A DNA stretch of 64,000 bases, taken from assembly GCA_004556705.1 (NCBI GenBank), contig SFGA01000002.1, positions 62,001-126,000 of the forward strand, written 5' to 3'. This DNA is from Ruminococcus sp. (lineage in GTDB: Bacteria > Bacillota > Clostridia > Oscillospirales > Acutalibacteraceae). The translations under genes and the position numbers were made by a program. Positions 56,774 through 64,000 of this stretch are shown here, in pieces; position 1 is the first letter of the stretch, and every line of letters begins with the position of its first letter. The notes beneath the pieces are model-generated. The model worked only from the letters and a program-made list of their open reading frames with translations. It did not search any database and was not told where the DNA came from.

Positions 56774-59443
56774 ATGAAACACTATCTCAGCACGCCCGAA
56801 GAAGTGTTCAAGGAAACAAGCTCTTCGGAAAAAGGTCTGACTTCCGAGCAGGCACAAAAGAGACTTGAGGAAAACGGAAAAAACCGTCTTGAAGAGGGTA
56901 AGAAAAAGTCTGTAATCAGACGTCTTTTAGAGCAGTTTGCCGACCCTATGATAATTATTCTTATCGTTGCGGCGGCAATTTCAGGTATTACAGCAGCATT
57001 TGAGGGAGGCTTCCCGTCAGATGTAATAATTATTCTTTTTGTAGTAATTTTGAATGCGATACTCGGCGTTGTTCAGGAAAGCAAGGCTGAAAAAGCGATT
57101 GAAGCATTGCAGGAAATGGCGGCGGCAACCTCAAAGGTTGAACGTGACGGCAAGGTTATGCAGATTAAGAGCGAGGATCTTGTTGTCGGCGACGTGATTA
57201 TCCTTGAAGCGGGAGATGCGGTTCCTGCCGATGCGAGAATAATCGAGAGTGCGAGCCTTAAAATCGAAGAGGCGGCGCTGACAGGCGAGTCTGTTCCCGT
57301 AAATAAGTTTATCGATATTATCAATCTTAAGGATACCGAGAAGGATGTTCCGCTCGGCGACCGTAAGAATATGATGTATATGGGCTCTTCCGTTGTTTAC
57401 GGACGAGGCAGAGCAGTTGTTACGGCTACGGGTATGGATACCGAAATGGGTAAAATCGCAGGTGCTTTGGCTCAGGCTCAGGACGGACAAACCCCCTTGC
57501 AGAAAAAGCTTGCACAGCTGAGCAAGATACTCAGCTTTATCGTAATCGGTATTTGTGCGGTTATTTTTGCAATCGGTATTATAAGAGAGATTGTTACAGG
57601 CAATCAGATAGGACTTGAATTCTTGCTTAATACCTTTATGATAGCGGTTTCGCTTGCTGTTGCGGCAATTCCCGAGGGACTTGCGGCGGTTGTAACCGTC
57701 GTGCTTTCAATCGGCGTTACCAATATGTCAAAGAAAAACGCTATTATAAGAAAGCTCACCGCTGTTGAAACATTAGGTTGTGCGCAGATTATCTGCTCGG
57801 ATAAGACGGGTACTCTTACACAGAACAAGATGACGGTTGTTGAGCATTACGGCGACGACGAAAAAATGCTTGCAACAGGTATGGCTCTTTGCACGGATGT
57901 CAATATTGACGAAAACAAAGAGATAATCGGCGAGCCTACCGAGGCTGCGCTTGTTGCTTATGCACTTACACTTGATTTGAACAAAAACGACCTTTCAAAG
58001 AACGAGCCGAGAGTTGCGGAAGCACCCTTTGACTCAATGAGAAAGATGATGTCAACCGTTCACTCAAAGGACGGCGCATACATTCAATACACAAAGGGTG
58101 CACCCGACGAGGTATTGAAGTGCTGTACTAAGATTTTGAAGGACGGCAAAGTTAGAGATATTACCGAAGCTGACAGAACGGAAATTCTTAAAAAGAACAA
58201 GGAATATGCCGACAGAGCGTTGCGTGTCCTTGCTTGCAGTTTCAAGGAGCTTTCCGAAATTCCCGCCGACCAAAGCCCCGAGGCGCTTGAAAAAGACCTT
58301 GTTTTCTGCGGACTTGTCGGTATGATTGACCCCGTAAGACCTGAGGTCAAGGCGGCAATCGAGGAATGCAGAACTGCGGGGATCAGACCGATTATGATTA
58401 CGGGTGACCATAAAGATACGGCTACGGCTATTGCAATGGAGCTTGGAATAATCGACAACCCCGACGCTGCAATCACAGGCGCACAGCTCAACGAGATTTC
58501 GGACGAAGATTTTGAAAAGGATGTCGAAAAGTATTCTGTTTATGCGAGAGTTCAGCCCGAGCATAAGGTCAGAATTGTAAATGCTTGGAAAAAGCGTGGT
58601 ATGATTACCGCAATGACGGGCGACGGCGTAAATGACGCACCTTCGATTAAGAGCGCCGATATCGGCGTCGGAATGGGCATCACAGGCACAGACGTTACAA
58701 AGAACGTTGCGGATATGGTACTTGCCGACGATAACTTTGCAACAATCGTTTCGGCAGTTGAAGAGGGCAGAAGAATTTACGACAATATCCGTAAATCCAT
58801 TCAGTTCCTGCTTGCATCAAACCTCAGCGAAGTGCTTTCAATTTTCTTCGCAAACCTTTTAGGCTTTACAATTTTGAAGCCTGTTCATCTTCTTTGGATT
58901 AACCTTGTAACTGACTGCTTCCCTGCCCTTGCTCTTGCAATGGAAAAGGGAGAGAAGAATATAATGAGCCGTCCTCCCAGAAATTCAAAAGACGGTATAT
59001 TCTCCGGCGGCGTAGGCTTTGATATTTTCTATCAGGGATTATTTGTAACAGGTCTTACGCTTGCGGCGTACTTTATCGGCCACCATATCGAAGCGGGCGT
59101 TTGGGAAATTACAAACTCTCCCGACGGTATGACAATGGCATTCCTCACAATGAGTATGTGTGAAATTTTCCACTCACTCAATATGCGTTCACAGAGAGGC
59201 TCTACCGTTGCAATGACCTTTAGAGGCAGTCACAATATGTACCTTTTCGGTTCATGCCTTATGTCGCTCTTGATGACAACGGTTGTAATTTATGTTCCGT
59301 TCCTTGCAAATGCATTTGATTTCCAGACAATAGATTTGATGGAATATGCGGTTGCGCTTGCACTTGCGTTTGCTATCATTCCGCTTGTTGAAATTGTTAA
59401 GGCGATTGAAAGAACCGTTGACAAAAGAAAAGTGAAGAAATAA
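56774..59443 (+). CDS. P-type cation-transporting ATPase (Ca2+/Mn2+ type)
   Basis: 889 residues, type II P-ATPase. The actuator TGES is in LTGESVPV, the metal-site PEGL in AIPEGLAAVV, and the phosphorylated Asp in CSDKTGTLTQNK (about residue 343). TGDGVNDAPSIK and the M6 NLVTDCFPALALAMEKG (conserved Asn and Asp) are intact, with about ten membrane helices. The sequence alone fits SERCA/PMR1-like Ca2+ pumps. The Mn2+ riboswitch just upstream argues for manganese export, as with L. lactis YoaB. GGAGGAAA site. Confidence 0.93.
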   Translation: MKHYLSTPEEVFKETSSSEKGLTSEQAQKRLEENGKNRLEEGKKKSVIRRLLEQFADPMIIILIVAAAISGITAAFEGGFPSDVIIILFVVILNAILGVVQESKAEKAIEALQEMAAATSKVERDGKVMQIKSEDLVVGDVIILEAGDAVPADARIIESASLKIEEAALTGESVPVNKFIDIINLKDTEKDVPLGDRKNMMYMGSSVVYGRGRAVVTATGMDTEMGKIAGALAQAQDGQTPLQKKLAQLSKILSFIVIGICAVIFAIGIIREIVTGNQIGLEFLLNTFMIAVSLAVAAIPEGLAAVVTVVLSIGVTNMSKKNAIIRKLTAVETLGCAQIICSDKTGTLTQNKMTVVEHYGDDEKMLATGMALCTDVNIDENKEIIGEPTEAALVAYALTLDLNKNDLSKNEPRVAEAPFDSMRKMMSTVHSKDGAYIQYTKGAPDEVLKCCTKILKDGKVRDITEADRTEILKKNKEYADRALRVLACSFKELSEIPADQSPEALEKDLVFCGLVGMIDPVRPEVKAAIEECRTAGIRPIMITGDHKDTATAIAMELGIIDNPDAAITGAQLNEISDEDFEKDVEKYSVYARVQPEHKVRIVNAWKKRGMITAMTGDGVNDAPSIKSADIGVGMGITGTDVTKNVADMVLADDNFATIVSAVEEGRRIYDNIRKSIQFLLASNLSEVLSIFFANLLGFTILKPVHLLWINLVTDCFPALALAMEKGEKNIMSRPPRNSKDGIFSGGVGFDIFYQGLFVTGLTLAAYFIGHHIEAGVWEITNSPDGMTMAFLTMSMCEIFHSLNMRSQRGSTVAMTFRGSHNMYLFGSCLMSLLMTTVVIYVPFLANAFDFQTIDLMEYAVALALAFAIIPLVEIVKAIERTVDKRKVKK

Positions 59444-59461
59444 TCACAATAATAGCAATAA

Positions 59462-59911
59462 GCCTCCCTTGTGTAAAGGGAGGTGTTGAGCGAAGCGAAA
59501 CGGAGGGATTGTTTTGTTAGATAGAAAGCATAATCACAACCTTGTCGCAAACGCAAAGAACTTGCGCAAGAATATGACAAAGGAAGAATCTCACCTGTGG
59601 TATGATTTTCTTAAAACCTATCCTATTCGTTTTCAAAGACAAAAGATAATCGGTAAATATATTGTAGATTTTTATTCCGCAAAGATGAATTTAGTTATTG
59701 AACTTGACGGGTCGCAGCACTTTGAGGATCAAGGAATTAAATATGATGCCGAGCGAACAAAATACTTGGAACGATATGGCTTGACCGTAATCCGAATTCC
59801 AAACAATGAAATAAATTACAATTTTGACGGCGTTTGTGAATATATAGATAATTATATTAAACAATCCCTCAGTCGTCAAAGATGACGACAGCTCCCTTTA
59901 CACAAGGGAGC
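59462..59911 (+). mobile_element. Inverted-repeat element carrying a DUF559 gene
   Basis: The ends share a 19-base core CTCCCTTGTGTAAAGGGAG (59464-59482; inverted at 59892-59910), itself able to form a hairpin. An inner 12-base block GAGGGATTGTTT (59503-59514) is inverted at 59859-59870. The right end has an extra hairpin GTCGTCA/TGACGAC. The whole unit is about 450 bases. I recognise this type of repeat from gut Firmicutes genomes. No target duplication was clear. It lies between the ATPase stop and the gatB terminator, damaging neither. Confidence 0.7.
59514..59885 (+). CDS. DUF559 family nuclease-like protein
   Basis: 123 residues. It has the Vsr/DUF559 endonuclease-like core: NMTKEESHLWYDFL, FQRQKIIGKYIVDFYSAKMNLVIELDGSQH with the acidic ELDG motif, then YDAERTKYLERYGLTVIRIPN. 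PD-(D/E)xK-type folding is inferred. TTG start at 59514; the GGAGGGA Shine-Dalgarno is part of the left repeat, and the last residues (KQSLSRQR) are encoded by the right repeat. It is inside the repeat-bounded unit at 59462-59911, so it is probably the element's own gene. Confidence 0.85.
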   Translation: MLDRKHNHNLVANAKNLRKNMTKEESHLWYDFLKTYPIRFQRQKIIGKYIVDFYSAKMNLVIELDGSQHFEDQGIKYDAERTKYLERYGLTVIRIPNNEINYNFDGVCEYIDNYIKQSLSRQR

Positions 59912-59921
59912 CTGAAAGAAA

Positions 59922-59956
59922 TAACAAAAAACGCACTCGCTAAACCGAGTGCGTTT
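59922..59956 (-). terminator. Terminator after gatB
   Basis: On the minus strand AACGCACTCG pairs with CGAGTGCGTT around GTTTAG, followed by TTTTTGTT. Confidence 0.92.
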
Positions 59957-59980
59957 AATTTTGCTTTACTTTGTTTATTA

Positions 59981-61411
59981 TCAGCCCAAAATCTCTTTAA
60001 GGATTTTTTGAACTTCCTGTGCAGGAGCTTTGCCCTTGAGAGCACGCATTGCCTGTCCCATAATATAACCCATAGCCTGCGTTTTGCCTGCTTTATATTC
60101 GGAAACACTCTTTTCATTTTCAGCGATAACCTGCTCAATTATCGGTCTTAAAGCCGAAAGGTCGGTTACCTGCGCAAGATTGTTTTCCTCAACGTATTTT
60201 TCGGGGTCAACACCGTCCGTGAATACCTTTTCAAGCACCTTTTTACCTGTTCCACGGTTAATCTTGTTTGACTTAACCATATTTATAACAGCGGCAAGTG
60301 CTTCGGGTTTCAACGGGTTGTTTTCGGTAAGCGTTGCGCTGTCATTGAGAAGCTTCATAACCTCGCCCATTATCCAGTTGGCAACGTCCTTCGGAGAATC
60401 GCACTTTTCAAGGGTGCTTTCAAAGAATTTAACAAGCGCAATGTCGCCCGTGATAATTCCCGTGTCGTACTCGGGAAGTCCGAGCTCGTTCAAATAACGC
60501 TCTCTCTTTTCCTCGGGAAGCTCGGGCATTGTCGATTTAATTTCTTCGATTTGCTCGTCGGAAATTTCAATCGGCGGAAGGTCGGGCTCGGGGAAATATT
60601 TATAGTCCTGAGCGTCCTCTTTTGAACGCATTGCGTAGCTGTAACCCTTGTTATCGTCCCAACGACGAGTTTCCTGAACAACCTTTTCGCCGTCCTCGAT
60701 AAGCTCAATCTGCCTCTGCGCCTCATAAGCGATTGCTCGCTCAATAGCGTGGAAAGAGTTCAAGTTTTTCATTTCGGTTCTTGTTCCGAATTCAGCCTGA
60801 CCTTTAGGTCTTACCGAAAGGTTTACGTCGGCACGAAGTGAGCCCTCCTGCATTTTACAGTCGGAAACGCCTGTGTATTGAAGAATTGCACGAAGCTTTG
60901 AAAGGTAGTCGATAACCTCTTCTGCACTTCTGAAATCGGGCTCGGATACAATTTCAAGCAACGGCACACCGCAGCGGTTGTAGTCAACAAGCGTGCAATC
61001 CTCGAACTCATCGTGAATAAGCTTGCCTGCATCCTCCTCCATATGAATTTCATGGATGCCGATTTTCTTCTTCTCCCCGTCCTTTGTATTGACTTCTATA
61101 TAGCCGTTTCTGCAAATCGGGAGATAAAGCTGTGAAATCTGATAAGCCTTAGGCAAATCGGGGTAGAAGTAGTTTTTTCTGTCAAATTTATTGTTCTGTG
61201 TGATTGTGCAATTTGTTGCAACGCCCGTGCGGATAGCGAACTCAACCACTCTCTTATTGAGAAGCGGTAAAGTACCGGGCATACCCGAACAAATTTCGCA
61301 AACGTGAGTGTTAGGCTCTCCGCCGAACTCGGTCGAACAGCCACAGAATATTTTTGTTTTGGTCGCAAGCTCGGTGTGAACTTCAAGACCCATTACTATT
61401 TCCCATTCCAT
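59981..61411 (-). CDS. gatB: Aspartyl/glutamyl-tRNA amidotransferase subunit B
   Basis: The tRNA-binding kinase subunit of GatCAB, which converts Glu-tRNA-Gln and Asp-tRNA-Asn to the amidated forms. 476 residues. It shows EIVMGLEVHTELAT, CEICSGMPGTLP, KNYFYPDLPKAYQISQ, EDAGKLIH and FGTRTEMKNLNSF, and a C-terminal YqeY-like domain from about residue 330. GGAGGGCAG ribosome-binding site. 12 bases after gatA on the same strand. Confidence 0.96.
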   Translation of the reverse strand: MEWEIVMGLEVHTELATKTKIFCGCSTEFGGEPNTHVCEICSGMPGTLPLLNKRVVEFAIRTGVATNCTITQNNKFDRKNYFYPDLPKAYQISQLYLPICRNGYIEVNTKDGEKKKIGIHEIHMEEDAGKLIHDEFEDCTLVDYNRCGVPLLEIVSEPDFRSAEEVIDYLSKLRAILQYTGVSDCKMQEGSLRADVNLSVRPKGQAEFGTRTEMKNLNSFHAIERAIAYEAQRQIELIEDGEKVVQETRRWDDNKGYSYAMRSKEDAQDYKYFPEPDLPPIEISDEQIEEIKSTMPELPEEKRERYLNELGLPEYDTGIITGDIALVKFFESTLEKCDSPKDVANWIMGEVMKLLNDSATLTENNPLKPEALAAVINMVKSNKINRGTGKKVLEKVFTDGVDPEKYVEENNLAQVTDLSALRPIIEQVIAENEKSVSEYKAGKTQAMGYIMGQAMRALKGKAPAQEVQKILKEILG

Positions 61412-61423
61412 AGTCTGCCCTCC

Positions 61424-62890
61424 TTAATCCAATGTCGGCAATTTTGTGTGATAATCGGTTGCGTTTTGGAATGCCTTTGCCGCACTCATTATTTCCGCCT
61501 CGCAGAACGGCTTTCCGATAAGCTGCATACCGATCGGCATACCGTCAGCGTCAAATCCGCAGGGTGCGGAGAAGGACGGAAGTCCTGCAATGTTTATCAT
61601 AACCGTATAAATATCGCCGAGATACATTTTAAGCGGGTCTGAAAGGCTTTCGCCCATTTTAAGCGCTGTTGTCGGTGCAACGGGGCCTAAAATCATATCA
61701 AATTTTTCAAATGCATCGAAAAATGCGTTTTGAATGAGCTTTTTAGCTTTAAGAGCCTTGTTATAATAAGCATCATAATATCCCGAAGAGAGAACGAAGT
61801 TGCCAAGCATAATTCTGCGCTTAACCTCCATTCCAAAGCCCTCGGAACGGCTCATAACATATCTGTCTAAAAGATTTTCGCTGTTCTTTGAGGAATAGCC
61901 GTACTTGATACCGTCATATCTCGAAAGGTTTGAGCAAGCCTCTGCGCAAGCGATAATGTAATATGTCGGAATTGCATACTTTGCAATCGGCATTTTGAAC
62001 ATTTCAACTTCTGCACCGAGTTCACGGAATTTGTCGGCGGCAGCGAGGATAGAAGCCTTAACGTCCTCATTGATGCCCTCGCCGAGATAATCCTCGGGAA
62101 TACCGATTTTCTTGCCCTTTATTTCTCCGCTTACAGCCTTGTCAAAATCAAACTTGTCATAGACCATAGAAGTACCGTCTTTTTCATCTTTTCCCTGAAT
62201 TACGGAGAAAAGTGCGGCACAGTCGTCAACGTCCTTGCCGATAGGGCCGATTTGGTCGAGCGACGAAGCGTAAGCCACAAGTCCGTAACGTGAAACAGCA
62301 CCGTAAGTGGGCTTGAGTCCCGTTACGCCGCAGAAAGAGCAGGGCTGACGGATCGAGCCGCCCGTATCAGAGCCGAGCGTTACGGGAGAGAGCTTTGCGG
62401 CAACGGCAACCGCCGCACCGCCCGAACTTCCGCCCGGAACCTTTTCAATGTCCCACGGGTTATGAGTAACGCCCGTAGCCGAGGTTTCGGTCGTGCTTCC
62501 CATAGCGAACTCGTCCATATTGAGCTTGCCGATAACAACCATACCCTCGTCATTAAGGCGGTTGATTACGGTTGCGTTGTATGTCGGTATAAAGTTTTCG
62601 AGAATTTTTGATGAGCAGGTTGTAAGAATATCCTTTGTACAGATATTGTCCTTAACACCTATCGGCACACCTGCAAGTCTGCCTGTGTACTTTCCGCTGT
62701 CGATACCCTGCTGAACTTCTTTCGCTCTTTTAAGAGCCTCGTCTTTACAAACGGTATTATAGCAGTGAAGTTTTGTATCGTATTTGTCAATGACGTCGAA
62801 AAACGCATTTACAGCCTCTTCGACGGTTATTTCTTTATTTTTTATGGCAGTTGAAATTTCAAGTGCCGTCATTTCACAAATGTTTTTCAT
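61424..62890 (-). CDS. gatA: Aspartyl/glutamyl-tRNA amidotransferase subunit A
   Basis: Amidase subunit releasing ammonia from glutamine. 488 residues. The Ser-cisSer-Lys triad is seen: GVKDNICT (Lys), TSATGVTHNPW and PGGSSGGAAVAVAA, SDTGGSIRQP (nucleophile Ser). Start at ATG 62890 (MKNICEMTALEIS), six bases after GAGGTG; a TTG 18 bases earlier overlaps the gatC stop region. Ten bases after gatC. Confidence 0.96.
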   Translation of the reverse strand: MKNICEMTALEISTAIKNKEITVEEAVNAFFDVIDKYDTKLHCYNTVCKDEALKRAKEVQQGIDSGKYTGRLAGVPIGVKDNICTKDILTTCSSKILENFIPTYNATVINRLNDEGMVVIGKLNMDEFAMGSTTETSATGVTHNPWDIEKVPGGSSGGAAVAVAAKLSPVTLGSDTGGSIRQPCSFCGVTGLKPTYGAVSRYGLVAYASSLDQIGPIGKDVDDCAALFSVIQGKDEKDGTSMVYDKFDFDKAVSGEIKGKKIGIPEDYLGEGINEDVKASILAAADKFRELGAEVEMFKMPIAKYAIPTYYIIACAEACSNLSRYDGIKYGYSSKNSENLLDRYVMSRSEGFGMEVKRRIMLGNFVLSSGYYDAYYNKALKAKKLIQNAFFDAFEKFDMILGPVAPTTALKMGESLSDPLKMYLGDIYTVMINIAGLPSFSAPCGFDADGMPIGMQLIGKPFCEAEIMSAAKAFQNATDYHTKLPTLD

Positions 62891-62900
62891 GTTCTGCACC

Positions 62901-63188
62901 TCATTCAACTGTTTTCGGAACTACAAAGCAACCGTCTTTGCTGTCGGGTGCGTTTTTGAGTATGTTTTCCGTATCCGCCTTGTTTGTTACGATGTCGTCA
63001 CGCATTACGTTTGCAACGGGGAATGAGTGCGAAGCAGGCTCAATTCCGTCGGTGTCAAGCTCGTTGAGCGTGTCAATGTAGGTAAGAATGTCCTGAAGAT
63101 CCTTTTCGGCAGCGACCTTTTCCTCTTCGGTAAGTCTTATTCTGCCGAGCTTTTCAAGATATTCTACAAGGTTTCTGTCTATCGTCAT
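62901..63188 (-). CDS. gatC: Aspartyl/glutamyl-tRNA amidotransferase subunit C
   Basis: Small bridging subunit of GatCAB. 95 residues. LEKLGRIRLTEEEKVAAEKDLQDILTYID is typical. The C-terminus has ANVMRDDIV and PDSKDGCFVVPKTVE. AAGGTGATA ribosome-binding site. 17 bases after aspS. The gatCAB-aspS grouping suggests that Asp-tRNA-Asn is made by a non-discriminating AspRS and then amidated. Confidence 0.95.
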   Translation of the reverse strand: MTIDRNLVEYLEKLGRIRLTEEEKVAAEKDLQDILTYIDTLNELDTDGIEPASHSFPVANVMRDDIVTNKADTENILKNAPDSKDGCFVVPKTVE

Positions 63189-63205
63189 TTATATCACCTT
63201 ATGAG

Positions 63206-64000
63206 TTATTTTTCGGGAATGGGACGGCGAAGCTTGATGTGAACCTCACGAAGCTGCTGCTCCGTAACGGTGTTCGGTGCGCCGAGAAGCATATCCTGAG
63301 CGTTTGAGTTCATCGGGAAAGCGATGATTTCACGGATGTTTTCTTCGTCTTTAAGAAGCATTATCATTCTGTCAACACCGGGTGCCATACCTGCGTGAGG
63401 CGGAGCGCCGTAGTGGAATGCTCTGAACAAAGCGCCGAAACGCTTGGCAACCTCGTCCTCCGAGTAGCCTGCAAGCTCAAAAGCCTTAATCATAATGTCG
63501 GGACGGTGGTTACGAACTGCGCCCGAGGAGAGCTCAACACCGTTGCAGACAATATCGTACTGATAAGCCTTGATTGTAAGCGGATCCTGATTGAGAAGTG
63601 CGTCCATACCGCCCTGAGGCATTGAGAACGGGTTGTGAGTAAAGTCAAGCTTGCCCTCGTCGTTCTTCTCATACATCGGGAAGTCTGTGATGAAGCACAT
63701 ATCAAATCTGTTCTTATCGATTATGTCAAGACGCTCGCCGAGAGCTGTTCTGATTAGACCTGCAAGGGTATTAACAACCTTGATATTGTCGCAGATAAAG
63801 AACAATGTATCATCTGTTTTAAGATTGAGCATTGAGGTAAGCTCTGCTTTCTTTTCGGGTGTCAGGAACTTGTCAATCGGACCCTTAAAGGAGCCGTCCT
63901 CAAGAACTGTGAGGTAGCCGAGACCCTTCATACCTATATCAAGAGCGTATGCAAGGAGCTTTTCGAAGAAGCCCTTTGAGCATTTACCGCACGGAGCGAC
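63206..64000 (-). CDS. aspS: Aspartyl-tRNA synthetase, C-terminal part; start beyond window
   Basis: The last 264 or so residues are present and the frame stays open to base 64000 (VAPCGKCSKGFFEKLLAYALDIG before the ATG at 63931). The end of the GAD insertion is followed by class II motif 3: GAPPHAGMAPGVDRMIMLL. FPMYEKNDEGKLDFTHNPFSMP and LSSGAVRNHRPDIM are conserved. The C-terminal VHIKLRRPIPEK is the usual ending. Next to gatC, suggesting a non-discriminating enzyme; that cannot be judged without the N-terminal domain. Confidence 0.94.
   Translation of the reverse strand, partial: VAPCGKCSKGFFEKLLAYALDIGMKGLGYLTVLEDGSFKGPIDKFLTPEKKAELTSMLNLKTDDTLFFICDNIKVVNTLAGLIRTALGERLDIIDKNRFDMCFITDFPMYEKNDEGKLDFTHNPFSMPQGGMDALLNQDPLTIKAYQYDIVCNGVELSSGAVRNHRPDIMIKAFELAGYSEDEVAKRFGALFRAFHYGAPPHAGMAPGVDRMIMLLKDEENIREIIAFPMNSNAQDMLLGAPNTVTEQQLREVHIKLRRPIPEK

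Overview
The window looks like a chromosomal segment from a Gram-positive Clostridia, most likely an Oscillospirales/Ruminococcaceae gut-type anaerobe. The support is a bacterial dockerin module on a secreted transglutaminase-like protein, the GatCAB genes next to aspS, an archaeal-type short ProS, a CD1247-type zinc-ribbon protein after efp, near-consensus sigma-A promoters and many AGGAGG ribosome-binding sites. Phage genes, CRISPR arrays, rRNA and tRNA genes were not seen.

Layout: 1-5442 (+) holds the end of purB, a zinc-ribbon membrane protein, galU, a small helical protein and an IscU-like/GGGtGRT pair behind a possible cysteine-rich leader peptide. 5490-8506 (-) is a GDPD, MBL-hydrolase, rlmH, PIN-like and small-protein operon. 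8707-21330 (+) begins with an ATP-grasp ligase, aspartate racemase and AsnB set (predicted D-Asp/D-Asn cell-wall chemistry), then a glmU with a degenerate N-terminal domain, pth, mfd, rpsU, a YqeG phosphatase, an M24 peptidase, efp and a CD1247-like gene. 21383-31836 is mostly (-): a PdaB-like deacetylase, a decayed trkA-trkH chimera (+), an AraC regulator with repeat operators, a HAD phosphatase, a 40-residue small gene missed by length cut-offs, a DUF3048 lipoprotein, an EF-G-like factor, two exported unknowns and a dockerin-bearing transglutaminase.

32024-37462 carries murL-murD, which predicts that D-Glu in peptidoglycan is made by epimerising the L-Glu precursor. It is followed by a zinc-carboxypeptidase-like pseudoenzyme (-), a Nudix hydrolase, maf and a DUF4230 protein. 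37528-51040 has a hydroxyacid dehydrogenase (-), a VTT membrane protein, galK, a tight M42/M42/GNAT/methionine-gamma-lyase-like/phosphomutase operon, acpP, proS, a lipoprotein and proBA. 51055-56587 has rpe and an Rnf-like membrane set consisting only of D, E and A subunits. Both E and A have lost the membrane cysteines that bind the [2Fe-2S] cluster in Rnf/Nqr, which makes this the strongest candidate for an undescribed system. At 56584-59443 a yybP-ykoY manganese riboswitch controls a P-type ATPase. At 59462-59911 a repeat-bounded element encodes a DUF559 nuclease-like protein whose ribosome-binding site and stop lie in its own inverted repeats. The right end (-) is gatB, gatA, gatC and the 3' part of aspS.

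The main themes are cell-envelope synthesis (D-Asp ligase set, GlmU, MurL/MurD, PdaB-like, galU, phosphomutase), translation (rpsU, efp, pth, EF-G-like, proS, gatCAB, aspS) and ion/redox membrane systems (riboswitch-ATPase, Rnf-like DEA, dead Trk).
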